Shown here one piece after another: positions 9,901-20,662 of a stretch of DNA of 64,000 bases. The translations under genes were made by a program, and so were the position numbers. The notes under the pieces were generated by a model. It was not told the DNA's origin. It saw only the letters and a program-made list of their open reading frames with translations, and ran no database searches. Source of the DNA: Anagrus nilaparvatae (taxonomy: Eukaryota; Arthropoda; Insecta; Hymenoptera; Mymaridae). Within the stretch, counting starts at the first letter, position 1. Each line of letters starts with the position of its first letter. The stretch is from NCBI GenBank assembly GCA_022575985.1, contig JAKSXM010000272.1:27049501-27113500 (forward strand), read 5' to 3'.

Positions 9901-12212
9901 CTAATAATATTTTTGTGAAACATTGCCAATTGTTTTAAGATCATTTTTAAGATCATTTACTTGAGTTTGTAAACGGTTGCAATTTTGTTGCAGGTTGTTT
10001 TTTTCTTTCTGCAAAATATTTATTTCTAATTTCAAACGATTTATTTCTAAATCAGAACTGAAAAATAAAAGAAAATTATCAAATTTAATAGAATGAATTT
10101 TCAAAACTTAAATTTATCAATAATCAATTAGAACTTACTTGGTTTTTAAATTTAAAATCTCACTTTCATAGATTTTTTTAAGTTCTTCAAAATCTTTTTT
10201 TTTGCTTTCAGATAACGCCTAAGAAATTTATTTTAATTTAAAATAAGTATATAATTTCATTAAAGTATGCATAAGATTTTTACTAATTTTAGTTAACGAA
10301 CCTCTAAATTTTTTATTTCATTAAGTAAAATAGTTTGTATTTTACTTTCTTCCAACCTTATTTTGTTTATTTTATTATCTAAAAATTTTTTCAATTTTGT
10401 TTCGATTTCTGCGTTTGATGATCTTTGTATATTATTAACTTCTTTCAAAAAAATTTCCTCACTATCATTGTCCTCTGGAAAAGACAAATTTAATATAAAA
10501 AACAAATGCAAATTATCTTACATATACAATGTACATAGTCTTAGGACTAAAATCAAATTATAAGTAAGATTTTAAAATATTTTTTCTCAAAACATATTTT
10601 GAATTATAAATAAGAGGGTATTTTAGCCCGATAAGATTTTTTTCAGAAACTTTTCTATTGATACAAATAACATAGTACCTTCTACTTGGAATAAAAATCC
10701 TTACTATTCAAGATATTACCTGCATAAGATGCATTTTTTGTTTCTAATTTTGGAATTTCATCATCAATAATGGATACGTCTTTTTTGGATTCTTCATTAT
10801 TATCTACCATTGCAGCTAGTTGGCTGGATCGTTCTTGCTTATTAGGTTCATTCACTAAAATTAAATATATTAAGTTATACTTCATTATAATTATTTAAAA
10901 AATTAATTTCAAATAATTAGTTTAAAATATTAATTAAAGGAATCTGAATACTTTTCAATCTGAAACTTAATTTTTTTTCTATTTTTTTTATTATTTTATC
11001 TTTGGATTAAAGAATTTTAGTAATGAATAAAATATTTATATAGGATATAATAATCTCATATATTTAAACAAAGTTAATTAATTATCTAGTTGTGGATTAC
11101 ATAAATACTTTATTAATTTTAATCATAACAGATCCACAGAATTTATATTATCGGTATCTGTTTGAAATAAAAATCAAACATAATAAATATCATATTACTT
11201 CTGTAATTATAAATGCAAACGTAAACTTATAATATTTAATCATTAAAAAACTAGACTTTTTGACTAAAATGGATGTGATATATATTTTGATGTGAAATAA
11301 TATACCTACAATAATTGCATAATAAAAAGAGTAAGAACTAGGGTCTAATAAAATAAAATTTTATCAAAAATTTTTACAAATATTACAATTTATACAAATA
11401 TTTAAAAAATAATAAAGCTTACTTTTTACAGGTGGTACCATGGGTCTTCTTAAATTTATAGCTTTATTATTGTTGATTATTTCTGGAGGTACATCTGATG
11501 TACATGTTTGTTCATTCGTAGCAATAAAAAAGTATGGTTCGTCAATACTGCTTTCTGATGTTTCTAGTAACTGAAAAAGTAAATAATTTAAATAAACAGT
11601 AGATATGTATTTAAATTTGATAAAAAGTATTTTTTATTATAATGATACCAACATTGTTTTCAATTCCTTTTTTTTCTCTGCTTTTTGCAGTATATACTAT
11701 TTCTTTTAGGCCATCATTAATGTCAAGACTTTTTGGATTAAGCGTAAAGTTTTCTATTGTTAAACCCGATGGAGACTTATTGGCTTTTTTTAAAAATTCC
11801 TCAAACACTTGTACTAAGAAAAAAACAATTATATTTTTTTATGCAATAAATATTATAATTATTTAAAAATATTATCGAATCAATTTAACCAGAGTTATAT
11901 CTTTCAAAAATAAATAAATGACAAAGAATATTTACATTTTTCGTTTACTTCTGCATATGTTCGCAACTTATATTTTTTCTCAGTTTCAAGACCTCTATCA
12001 GTTATGTAATAATAATGTACCTCTGCTGGTTTTGCAGATTTACTGGTACAACTTCTATTTGCCACTACTCGTTGCCAAGATTCTGGATATTTCACTAGTG
12101 GTTCTTTGAACCTGGGGTCATTTATATCCTCAGAACAATTTCTAATTTTTATATAAGTATCCTCATCTTTAGTTTTTCTTTTTTTAGAACTTCTACTGGT
12201 ATAATCATTCAT
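9901..12212 (-). CDS. MBD-domain plus coiled-coil protein, seven exons
   Basis: The exons (- strand order) are 12,212-11,936, 11,813-11,649, 11,563-11,423, 10,854-10,720, 10,474-10,302, 10,218-10,139 and 10,057-9,901. All phases fit, giving 375 residues and a stop. Residues about 38-93 match a methyl-CpG-binding domain (YPESWQRVVANRS, EVHYYYITDRG, KYKLRTYAEV: the P..W.R, YYx(S/T)..G and R(S/T)..E pattern). A basic KKRK stretch precedes it. Exons 2-4 are polar linkers (FEEFLKKANKSPSGL, NEQTCTSDVPPE). Exons 5-7 form a coiled coil of about 130 residues. A chromatin or DNA-binding role is inferred from the MBD; whether methyl-CpG is bound cannot be told. A 5' UTR intron (12,220-12,309) precedes the ATG. 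The exon 3 acceptor could be six bases upstream. Confidence 0.72.
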
Positions 12213-12312
12213 ATTTTTTCTAAAAATAGTAAAAATTGTTATTTAATATAATACTTATACATAATAGGTATTTTTATAAGTTTAACTTTTGGAATAAAAG
12301 CATAATTACCTT

Positions 12313-13479
12313 GTTATAAACAAAATGATGTCAACAATGTTTATTATATAGATTTCAAAATCAATATTTATTATAATTATAGGTTATATATATTGTTTAC
12401 CGATTCTTTTGCTATGTATAGGTATTACACTTATTTTGCTTCAAAAAATTAAGCAAATTAAATGTCTACTTATAAAATTCACAAGCAGAAAAAAAATAAA
12501 AAAGTGAATAAATTTGTCTGAACAGCTCAACTAACTAAGTGTCTCACATCTGATGATACTCTATATATCTTCATGCTCCACACTGAACTCTTGCAGCCGC
12601 GTGCTTGAAGGGTTCACGCGAACTTTGAATTTTTCTCAGAATTTTTAAATTTGAAAAAAGCAAAAACTAATCAAAATAATAAAATTGCTGAATAAAATTA
12701 TTTGTCACATTTTGAACCTGACCTGAACCTAAAAAATTCAATATAATACCTATTACCTATTTTAGAAATATAAAAATTCCTTAAAAACGTATATATACAA
12801 TATTAATTCAGATTTATTAATTATAATTAATAATTATGAATTTATCAATATTGCAAAAGAGAAAAAAAGTCGACTTTTGAAAAAAAAAAAAAAAAAAAAA
12901 CAGGATGAAAAAAAAACTAGGTATTTACAGTAAATAATATAGGTATAATTTATTTTATTTTAATTTTTCAAATTATAATGACTGTATAAATAATTGCTAA
13001 TGTTTTTATCAAAAAAATATGAAGTACAAAGAGAAATTGAGTGAAACAATGCAATTTGAACATTAATTTAAAATATCTTGAAAATTTATGTTTCTTCCTT
13101 TATTCAAAGTAGATAGTGTATCCAAATTATAAAATTTTTACTGTAAATCTAAATCTATATAACTAATAAACAAATATATTGTAATTTTACTATAGTGTAA
13201 TTTTCTTAGTAAACATTTTTATATTCACACAGATAAATCTCCAAAAAATAAAAAAGTACTTATTTTGATTTATTTTTAAATTATAAAAGTATATATGTAC
13301 TATCATCAAGCTAATTGTATAATATTAATAATAAACTTTAACATAAACTTAAGATTCTTTTTAAATTTTATACATTTTAAAAAATGATTTACAATTATTA
13401 TATAAATGTAAATTTATTTTTTTCTTTTATCAAGTTGCAACTTGCATGCAGCTTTATTTTCGTTAACCATAATTCATCA
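12313..13479. other. AT-rich spacer upstream of the MBD gene
   Basis: Holds the presumed MBD promoter and first exon near 12,310, a GC-richer patch at about 12,585-12,630 (GCAGCCGCGTGCTTGAA) and the 3' flank of the next F-box gene. From 12,590 on it matches 29,763-30,644. The unit 2 element was inserted at ACTGAAC in this segment, and the intact site here is near 12,582. No gene seen. Confidence 0.6.
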
Positions 13480-15050
13480 TCAGTTAAATCCTTCATACCT
13501 ATCAGAAAATAGTTCAAGTTCATCATCATCATAATCTTCATCATCATAATCTTCATAATTATAATAGTCTTCATAATCAACGTCTGAATTAATATTTGAG
13601 TTTAAAGAATCATTATCATCTTTATAGATATGAGGATCATATAAAATTTTTAAAGCACGTTGTTCTGCACAAGTGCTTTTTACTTCATTTATTTCTTTAA
13701 TAACATCCTCAGATAAATTACACCATGAAACATCAAGTTGCATTAAATTTTGAGAATTTTTTATTAATTCTTTTAATTGTTCGTTTGTTATGTTTGTACG
13801 AGAAACATTTAATTCGCTTAACTTTGAATATGCATATAAGCTCTTAAATCCTATACATCTGTAAGCTGGCATCTGGAAATATCGATACTTTTTAAATTTG
13901 CACATTGGGATAAGCCAATTAATATTTTATCTATTATTTTATCATTTAGCATGCTAATCTTAAAAGATTCTAGACTTTCCATTTCACAAAAATTTTCTTC
14001 CCCAGTTTCTGTTAATAAATAATCTTGTATATTTAACAAAGATAATTCCTTCAAATTCTTACATTCTGCCAATCCTTTTAGAAATTCATCGGTAATAACA
14101 AAATTAGACCACTTTAATACTTTTAAATTTTGATATTCATGAAAGGAATAGTTAATTGGATTCTCAATTGAATCTAATTCTAAAACACATAATAATCTTT
14201 TTGATAAACATTCTAAAAAATGTTCATCAATTTTTAAGTTAATTAATGTTAGTTTTCTCAGTTTTTTTTGCTTTGAAAGCAGATTTTTAAGGTCGATGAT
14301 ATTTTCTTGGTCATATTCTTCTAATTCCAAATAAAATTCAGTGATATTTTCACAATGGCTTTCATTTAATGCTTTGACTGCTTCCATTTCTATTCCTTTT
14401 AATATATAATAGCCTTTATCAAGAAATTCTTCAAGTCCAATTAAAGATATTTTTAATTTTTCCACATTTTTTAATTTTGATAGAAAATTTACTAAATGAC
14501 TTGTTACTGTGAATTTACAATTACGTATATTTAATTCTTCAATTTTATTAGTTTTTAATTTTGACAAAATTTTATCGTTTAAATTCAATCCTTCTAATGA
14601 TACAATGCAAAGATTAACATTGTTTTCAAATAATAGGCCAAAATCATCTTCTTCAAAAATTGAATACTTTCGATAAATTTCAAGTCGGTGAAGGTTCTTG
14701 CAATTTTCTGAAACTTCTTTTATTAATACTTCAGTACCTTCTGCAATTAAATAGCCTTCAATTTTTAAAGAGTTCAAATAACTCCCACAAGTTTTAATAA
14801 AATTAATAATAAAAGGTAGTGCTTCTGTCTTTTCAATTATTTCATTTATCAATTCATCAGAAATATGTAGGTTTTTTGCTAAGAGAAATGCCCATCTTGC
14901 ACATACAAATGAAGCTTGTAATCTTTCTGTTGCAGTTAGATTTTTAAAAATTTCTAATAAACAACCGTCATTCAAATTATTAATATGAATTTCTTTCTTA
15001 ATTTCTAATGAATTTTCAGACACATGCTTGGGTTCATGGTTTGATGACAT
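13480..15050 (-). pseudogene. F-box/LRR gene copy B1, frameshifted by a 2-bp insertion
   Basis: The frame from the ATG at 15,050 (MSSNHEPKHVSENSL) codes the F-box (EIHINNLNDGCLLEIFKNL, VCARWAFLLAKNL) and most LRRs, but stops at 13,851 after SRCQLTDV. The C-terminal part (FKSLYAYSKLSELNVS to FSDRYEGFN) continues in another frame at 13,480-13,905. The unit 2 sister gene (30,645-32,207) reads straight through. The difference is an extra TA (CCTATACATCTG against CCTACATCTG). The tail is rich in D/E/Y. The rest of the protein is almost unchanged, so the lesion is young, or it could be a sequencing error. Confidence 0.82.
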
Positions 15051-15127
15051 TTTTTAACCTGCAAATTATTTGAATTTTTTATCAAAATAAGTAAATAAAA
15101 AATAATTTCAATTATATAGTTAATTAA

Positions 15128-15663
15128 GGACTTACGAGGGTAAATAAAAATGATGACAGAACTAAATGAAACTGGAAAATTATTAAATTTAAACATTTTT
15201 AAAGTTGAATAGAACTTGGTTTTACCTTTGTTACCACATTAATTTTCATTTTATTGCAAATTAAAAATAGGCAGTTTAACATTGCTCTTATGGAATTTCA
15301 TATTTGGAGCTTACAAAAAGTATGATAGTGATGACACAGGGAGATGAAACTAATTAAATATGATAAATAAATTGTCAAAGATTATATTTCCAATTTATTT
15401 TATCTAGGTTACCACATTCAATCATTAATTATTCGGTAAAAACCAAGTTTTAGCAAGTACCATAACCTAAAATAATAAAGTTTTTTCATAAATAATTTTT
15501 TCATAAATAATTAAAATAATTTTTTTTGCAATAATATTACATAATAAACTCATTTTTTAATATTTTTACGACTAATTTTGTTTTAAACTGCAAATTATAA
15601 AAAAAAAAATAGCGTCGGTAATGTGGATATTGACTCAAAATTTCTATTTACCCTCGTAAGTCC
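15128..15663. mobile_element. 536-bp MITE, TTAA target duplication (piggyBac-type)
   Basis: Flanked by TTAA at 15,124-15,127 and 15,664-15,667. Perfect ~19-bp terminal inverted repeats begin GGACTTACGAGGGTAAATA. The sister locus in unit 2 (near 32,275) has one TTAA and no insert. Internal inverted and direct subrepeats (GGAGCTTAC, GATGACA) are visible; there is no coding capacity. It lies in the 5' UTR intron of the 13.5-15 kb F-box gene, and its left end contains a CTTAC that would read as a donor on the - strand. Confidence 0.8.
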
Positions 15664-15708
15664 TTAAATTAATATTTGTAAAATGAAATTAACATTGTGA
15701 AAGTAAAA

Positions 15709-16001
15709 ATCGAAAGATCTCCATCCACGCCTAATGCTAAAATTTCTTGAAATTACGATATTTATCTAAAACCACTTAAATTTGAATATTATGCACAACA
15801 AATATTTATTTGTAATTATTTTTTTTTTCTTTTTTTTTTTTATGCACTGAAACTGCAAAAAAATGCGATATTTTTTATTAAAATAAATTTTAATTGAGGT
15901 TAATTATTATTTTTTTTTAAGCGTGGATTGAGTCAAATTAAATCAGTTTGGCTAAATCCACGCTTAAACAAAAGAGGTTGAGCGTGGATTGAGACCTTTC
16001 C
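15709..16001. mobile_element. 293-bp MITE with 8-bp target duplication
   Basis: AAGTAAAA at 15,701-15,708 and 16,002-16,009 flanks an insert absent from the sister locus (near 32,315). The ends are imperfect inverted repeats (GAAAGATCTCCATCCACGC against GAAAGGTCTCAATCCACGC). An inner inverted GCGTGGATT motif occurs near 15,920-15,965. Superfamily not assigned; 8-bp duplications suit hAT or P types. Confidence 0.7.
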
Positions 16002-16254
16002 AAGTAAAATTACATAAACAATAATTATTCTATATAGGTACATGCAATAATAAACGAGTTAAATTTATATTTATAACCTATAACCTATATCTATTTAAAA
16101 AAACAAAGCTGAGATCTATTTAATTGGGCTAATAATATCATGAGTTTTTAATTTATCATTTGAGTTAATAATTTCATATATTTTTAAACAAAAATGTAGA
16201 AAAACAATCTTAAATTACCTACCTTTCTTTAATTCAGTCAAATGGTATCTATAA

Positions 16255-16332
16255 AAAACCGGAGTACAACCGCAAGCACAACTCAATAACTTTTTCTGTT
16301 GTTAATACAGATATTTTTGTTACCATGCAATA
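16255..16332 (-). promoter_or_regulatory. Conserved F-box-family upstream block (copy B1)
   Basis: The + strand reads CCGGAGTACAACCGCAAGCA, AACTCAATAAC, then TGTTGTTAATACAGATATTT and TTGTTACCAT. A splice donor for the 5' exon (AAAG/GTAGGT on the - strand) lies near 16,215. Because of the two MITEs the 5' intron of this copy is about 1.15 kb, against about 0.3 kb in the sister gene. Confidence 0.5.
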
Positions 16333-16339
16333 GTATACC

Positions 16340-17030
16340 TAGACACCAAACCTAAAAGAGTTTTTTGTTACGCAGAAAAGGAATGTTTATTTAATTCCTC
16401 TCTAAGGAAGCCATTTTAGTAAGCCATTTTAGTAAGGGGGGGGGGGGAATAGAGCCATTTATTTAAAATGCTTTTCAAATACAGAGGATCGAGCATGTTC
16501 CTGAAATTTTGTAATCAATTGTCAAGAAAAATGTTTTTTTTTATGTACCAAAATCTTAAAAATAGTAAATTAAATAAATAGGAATATTTAGTAAAAGTAT
16601 TTTAATTCAATACAATACAAGATACTCGATTTCTTTGTTGTACATGCATCATCATTGAAAATTTTAAATAGGTATCATAAAATAGAGCAAAAAATTTTTA
16701 AATGAAGCGCGAAAACTATTTGGCGCCATTATTTTCCCAACCTAACCTATTAGGTTATATATATTTTGCAAAGGTGCTTTCGAGTTCCGATCAGTACTGG
16801 TTCCGATTGTTCCGAAGGTTTGTTTTCTAGTTTCTACCCTTTTCTCCTGCGGGAACCTTTTTTAGAAATCTTTTTTTTCGCAATTAATTGGTATTGTTAA
16901 ACTGCATGTTTATTGAATATTGAACATGACTGTTTGAGAAAGTAGTTTTCTGCGTGTTTTGATAATGAATCGCTATATATATTTTATAGTCTAAAAAACA
17001 GTGACCACATATATTTTTTGTTAATAATTT
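16340..17030. other. Junction sequence between the two duplication units
   Basis: No counterpart beyond 32,645, so this is either the end of the duplicated unit or unique sequence. It has a G12 run near 16,437-16,448 and a slightly GC-richer stretch at 16,700-16,870. No gene was recognised. Confidence 0.5.
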
Positions 17031-17176
17031 TTGGTATATCAACTTTTCATATCAAGTAACATATAAAAGCATTAAATTTATTTTGATTATTTTTAATTGC
17101 ATATCATATATTCATATATCTTCCATTACATTAAATTAATAATCATTTTTTAAAAAAATTATTTTTAGGTTCAAGC

Positions 17177-18550
17177 ATGTCCAAACAAAAGAACGATTTA
17201 ACAATTAATAATTTAAATGATGATCATTTAGTATTAATTTTTAATTAGAGAAAATGGAAGCTTCATTCGTTTGCAGGAGATGGGCATCTTTTTTAGCGAA
17301 AAATCTAGATATAAATTCTGAGTTACTCAATGAAATAAACAAAAAAACGAAAGCAATTCCTTTTATTCTTAATTTTATCAAAACTTGTGGAAGTTACTTG
17401 AATTCTTTAAAAATTAATTTTAACTATACTAATCCAGATATTATAATATCGTTTATACTAAATGAAACAGCCAGAAATTGTAAAAATATTTTGCATTTCA
17501 ATTTTGAAATTTTTAGCCATACGACTGATTCAAATTTCAATGAAGATGTTATTGAATCTATATTTACATACAATTTTAGCCTTTCTGATATAACATTACA
17601 TGGACTGAATATGAGTGGTAAAAGTTTATTAAAATTACAAACTTTTATTATTAAAGATTTAAAAATAAGTAACTGTCATTTTACCTCAGCAAGTTATTTT
17701 AACAGATTTCTGTCAGAATTGAAAAATTTAGAAAAATTATATATATATTGGGTTTCTTCTGCAGATTTCAATCTGAAAGTGATTGAAAAGTTAAATGAGA
17801 GCAGTTGTGAGAGTATTACTGAATTTGGTTTGAATTTAAAAGAATATGAGAAAGATGAAATAATTGATCTAGGTAAACTTCTTTCGAAACAAAAAAAATT
17901 AAGATTATTAAAGTCAAATGTAGAAGTTGATGGAAAATTTTTAGAATGCTTACCTAAAGATTATTTAGAGGTTTTAGAATTAAGTTTAATTGAGAATAAT
18001 CCAATAAATTATCCATTTTCTTGCTTTAAAAATTTGAAGGTACTTAAGGTTTCGGAATTAGCTATAAATGATGAATTGTCAAAGGATTAACAGAATGTAA
18101 GAATTTGAAAGTTATAAAGCTAATTGAAATCACTGAATATTCATTTACAGAGGCTAGGGAAAGCTTTTTTGGACAATTAAAAAATCTTGAATCTTTTGGG
18201 TTTAGAGCAGAAAAAATAAATATAGATAATTTACTTGTAGCTTTGTCGCAATGTGAAAATTTAAGATATATCTATTAATAATTGCCTATTTACGGATATT
18301 GGAATCCAGAGTTTATGCTTAATCTCTGAATTAACTGATTTAGATGTTAGTGGTTCAAATTTAACAAATAAGCAAATGAAAAAATTATTGAAAAATTTGA
18401 TAAATTTAAAAAATCTAAATATAGACTTTTGTTACAATATATCTGCAGAAATCTTTAAAGAAGTAGAGAAAAAAATTTCAGGATAAGAAAGACAACGATT
18501 GGATTAGCAAAAATTTAGAAAGAATTTCATATATTATAAAGAAGCTATAA
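17177..18550 (+). pseudogene. F-box/LRR gene copy A2, multiply disabled
   Basis: The copy of 156-1,546. The original start (ATG at 17,177) reads only MSKQKNDLTINNLNDDHLV and a few more codons to a TAG at 17,246, because 13 bp inside the F-box are deleted. The 278-codon open frame at 17,254-18,090 therefore begins at an internal Met after half the F-box. It then shares the unit 1 -1 frameshift (GTCAAAGGATTAAC), and has a 2-bp deletion near 18,262 and a 1-bp insertion near 18,474. Over the shared frame I counted eight amino-acid changes from copy A1, which suggests relaxed constraint. Confidence 0.9.
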
Positions 18551-18739
18551 ATTATTTTATTAAATAAATTGCTTTCTTAAAAATTATAAAATGATATACA
18601 CAAAATGTAATATTTAATTTAAGGAAAATAATTTTTAATTAAAATTAAAAAAAAAAAATTAGCTTTTATGTTTGTTTAAAAATAAAATACTGTACATATT
18701 TATAAGCCTTATGTACTTTCTGTTATCCTTGAAAAATGT

Positions 18740-18902
18740 AAAACTTAATATTGAATTATGCGAAGAAATATCTGAATATTTTGTCTATGAAGTTATTAAA
18801 AAAATTTATGATAGAGAAGAGGATGATACGATAAGCAAAAATTTAAAAAGAATTATTATGCTTTTAAAAAATCAATGGAGTCTAATCTTGAGCTCCGTGT
18901 AA
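18740..18902 (+). pseudogene. C-terminal F-box/LRR fragment (unit 2 copy)
   Basis: Counterpart of 1,725-1,925: EISEYFVYEVIKKIYDRE then NLKRIIMLLKNQWSLILSSV and stop. No upstream domains. Confidence 0.5.
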
Positions 18903-20662
18903 GATTCAAAACGATTCAATTTAATTATTAACTAAAGTTATTACTTAAAAATGTACAAAATTATAAAACTGAAACACAATATTATACATGACATATTAGA
19001 CTATAAGCAGCCTTTGTTTGTTATTTTATATTTTGAAATTCATTTTATTCACAATAAAAAAAAAATTGATATAATTACTAACATTTAAGTAAAGAGGCGA
19101 GCTGTATGTCTCAATATAAAGTAAATATTAATATTTATAATAATTATTATATGCATAAAAATAAAAATTTTATTAAATAAATAAAAAATATACTTCAAAT
19201 TGATTAATACTATTTTATAGAAAATAATGTTTAACTAAAATGTGTTTTAACTAAAAATGTTTATTTATAAAAAAATAAAATACTGTACATATGATTTATG
19301 TAGTACTTTAATTATTCTTGAAAAATGTGAATTTTTTTAATAAATAAAATTTTGAAAAGCAAATTGATTTTTAATTATATTAATTTATTATTTATTTTTT
19401 AACTTTTATACTTATTCTCTACTGATACATTTTTGCTATGATCTTTAAAGTTTAAAAAAAAAAAATTTTTTTGAAATAATACCTGAATCCGTCATTTTTA
19501 ATAAAGAAAATTTAAAATATTATTCACTTATAATATCATACAATTTTAAAGTATAAAATAATTTTGAATTGTTACAATGCATTAAAATTATGATTATTTA
19601 TCTTCAATGTGAATATAAATTTTAGTAATATAAATTTTAGTACACCCTTTTAAAAGATTCTGAATATGATCTTTTATAAATGAGTTTTAGTATAATGTGG
19701 GTTAATTACTTATTATACAAAGTGTTTATTAAAATTCAGTCTTTATTCTATAATTTTTACAATCCAAATGTAAAGTAAAAACTAAATATTAGAAATTTAT
19801 GGATTGTGCATTTTGAGTAAAGTATCGTTAAGGATATTTATATTCTTATATTAGTCAAAGAATATATACTTAAATTATTTCATATTTTTTCTCTGATCTT
19901 CATGTTTATCTTTTTAATGTCAAATCATTATTTTTTGAATAATATTTTCAAATACATTTTAATAGAATATGCAAACATCGATTTGCATTAAATTTTATAA
20001 ATCTTTTACTCATTTTTTGAATTGTTTGATAATAAACTATTAAACTAATGAAAGAAATGTTACTTTATGGTTACGAGTCAATTTGAAATTTACAAACTCT
20101 TGGAATTGCTCCAAAATCAAAAGAAAATTTTAGGATCATCAAAGTAGAATAAAATTAATTTTTCCTATAAATTAACAAATAATGAATTTATTTTAAAATA
20201 CGTATACATTTTGTAGCCTTTATTATATAATTTTGCAAAAACTGGCAAAATACCTATTCAATAATCCTATCAAGATAAAAATTAAGAATTAAATAATGGT
20301 CAATAATTCAAGAAAAGGAAAATTTGCACTATATTGTAATAATAAACCCTGATTTGTTAAACATTTTTTTATAATAAAAAACTATTCGTATTCAAAATAC
20401 ATAATAGAGTATTTAACTGAACTTAAAAATATTTAATCAATAAATTTCTTTGATTATATGTTTCGTATAATAATTATATGTATTTTTATAAAATTAAAAA
20501 ATACTGATTTACATATTTTTTTTACTTTATAAGTAATGAAAATTTATTTTTACAATAAAAATTATTTAAATTGACATTAAATTGTAAAAAGATAAATCAT
20601 TTAAGTTGTAGTTTTACAATTATAAAATCAAATAAAAAGGTAATTTTGATTGCTTCTACTTA
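18903..20662. other. AT-rich spacer, collinear with unit 1 with gaps
   Basis: Matches 1,926-2,738 plus 5,907-6,060 and then 8,690-9,505. The foldback insertion and the 2.6 kb F-box gene block of unit 1 are both missing. The clean site TATAATGTGGGTTAATTACT near 19,690 is the empty target of the foldback element. No gene. Confidence 0.7.

Larger units (their letters stand above)
1..16340. repeat. Unit 1 of a ~16-17 kb tandem segmental duplication
   Basis: Position 1 aligns with 17,031, and near-identical sequence continues in the same order and orientation through a + strand F-box/LRR copy, a - strand MBD gene and a - strand F-box/LRR gene. Similarity is lost after about 16,340 here and 32,645 in unit 2. 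The left edge is beyond the window. Relative to unit 2 this copy contains the foldback element at 2,739-5,898, the F-box gene region of about 6,060-8,680 and two MITEs at 15,128-16,001. It lacks the 6.39 kb element and the 466-bp exon duplication of unit 2. Boundaries were judged by eye. Confidence 0.88.
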
